Part shown: in pieces, positions 5,804-6,125 of the stretch | Numbering within the stretch: position 1 is the first letter of the stretch | Layout of the letters: every line of letters starts with the position of its first letter | Source: Desulfotignum sp. | GTDB taxonomy: Bacteria; Desulfobacterota; Desulfobacteria; Desulfobacterales; Desulfobacteraceae | Direction of reading: 5' to 3' | Length of the DNA: 6,125 bases | Assembly: GCA_021737445.1 (NCBI GenBank) | Contig: JAIPDY010000250.1 | Coordinates: forward strand, 1-6,125 | Program-made: the position numbers and the translations under genes | Notes under the pieces: generated by a model | Database searches by the model: none | The model's input: only the letters and a program-made list of their open reading frames with translations | What the model was told of the DNA's origin: nothing

Positions 5804-6125
5804 CTAAACGGGACTGGCATCCTGCTCATCCGGGGTAATGGGTTCTTCAGGTTCGGGTTCCGGCTCGGGCTCTGGTGCTGGTTCGGGCTCTGGTGCTGGT
5901 TCAGCATCCTGTTGCTCCTGTTCCTGCTCCTGCTGTGCAACCTGCTCACCTTCCTGTGAACCGGTCTGGGAGGCACTGATGACTGCTTCCACATTCTGCC
6001 CGGTTTCCTGGGCAGCCTGTGTAGCACCGGAGAGGGCACCGCTGGAGGCTGCCTGGGTCACGGCCGCGGTGGTCTCGCTGCTCTGGCCGGTTGCTCTGGC
6101 AGCACTGGCAGCACCGGAGGTGGCG
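5804..6125 (-). CDS. Low-complexity protein with Ala/Ser/Gln-rich and Pro/Glu-rich C-terminus (partial at window edge)
   Basis: The frame is open from the right edge to a TAG at 5806-5804; 106 codons plus the stop are visible and the N-terminus lies outside. The first half is rich in Ala, Ser, Thr, Gly and Gln. It is followed by a Gln/Glu run (EQEQEQQ), an EPAPEP hexapeptide given twice, a continuing Glu-Pro run, and a short acidic end (DEQDASPV). The composition suggests a disordered, acidic, extended tail such as a periplasmic or cell-surface linker. No domain is visible and I do not recognise the family. A GTG at 6061 could be misread as a start, but the same frame continues upstream without a stop and with the same composition, so it is most likely internal. 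It lies 73 bases before the beta-barrel gene on the same strand and may be in the same operon. Confidence 0.7.
   Translation of the reverse strand, partial: ATSGAASAARATGQSSETTAAVTQAASSGALSGATQAAQETGQNVEAVISASQTGSQEGEQVAQQEQEQEQQDAEPAPEPEPAPEPEPEPEPEEPITPDEQDASPV
5867..5902 (-). repeat. Perfect 18-bp tandem repeat (two copies) encoding the EPAPEP hexapeptide
   Basis: GGGCTCTGGTGCTGGTTC on the plus strand occurs at 5867-5884 and again at 5885-5902 with no differences, and related diverged sequence continues to the left. The unit length is a multiple of three, so copy-number change would lengthen or shorten the Pro-Glu tail without breaking the frame. A further perfect 9-bp tandem pair (CTGGCAGCA, 6096-6113) lies in the Ala/Ser-rich part of the same gene. 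Confidence 0.9.

Noticed and set aside
5782..6039. Minus-strand frame of 85 codons rich in Arg, Pro, Asn and Ser
   Set aside because: It is an out-of-frame reading of the Pro/Glu-rich gene. Its repetitive look comes from the same DNA repeats, and it has no ribosome-binding site of note.

Overview
The window holds six protein-coding genes, all read on the minus strand (right to left). Together they form the export and control part of a Wzx/Wzy-type exopolysaccharide or capsule locus. In transcription order they are: the C-terminal end of a Pro/Glu-rich protein (5804-6125, cut by the window edge), an outer-membrane beta-barrel protein (4513-5730), a short Wza-like polysaccharide export (OPX) protein (3441-4403), a GumC/Wzz-type chain-length co-polymerase without a kinase domain (1903-3426), a separate BY-type tyrosine autokinase (674-1906), and the N-terminal part of a membrane-anchored TPR-like protein (1-687, cut by the window edge). 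No convincing gene was found on the plus strand, and I saw no tRNA, rRNA, CRISPR or transposon signature.

The organism looks like a Gram-negative didermic bacterium. The evidence is the signal-peptide-bearing beta-barrel and the OPX protein. The co-polymerase/kinase split, the barrel-OPX pairing and the DUF4388/MshEN-like module in the kinase all suggest Desulfobacterota (Desulfobacteraceae-like). That taxonomic guess is inference from gene style only.

How the genes should work together: the co-polymerase spans the inner membrane with a long periplasmic coiled coil. The kinase docks on its cytoplasmic side and cycles autophosphorylation on a C-terminal tyrosine cluster to control chain length and export. 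The OPX protein carries polymer through the periplasm. It ends right after its second SLBB domain and so has no helix of its own to cross the outer membrane, so the adjacent beta-barrel is the likely outer-membrane pore. From the OPX gene to the TPR gene the reading frames are tightly packed (a 14-base gap, then overlaps of 4 and 14 bases), as in one translationally coupled operon. The only sizeable intergenic stretch, 4404-4512, contains a good sigma70-like promoter and a long AT-rich inverted repeat.

The most unusual element is the kinase. About 155 residues are inserted between its Walker A' and Walker B motifs. The insert looks like a DUF4388/PATAN-type domain containing two 24-residue motifs separated by exactly five residues, which is the layout of the MshEN cyclic-di-GMP-binding domain. 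This raises the possibility of a second-messenger-controlled or partner-controlled tyrosine kinase for polysaccharide export.
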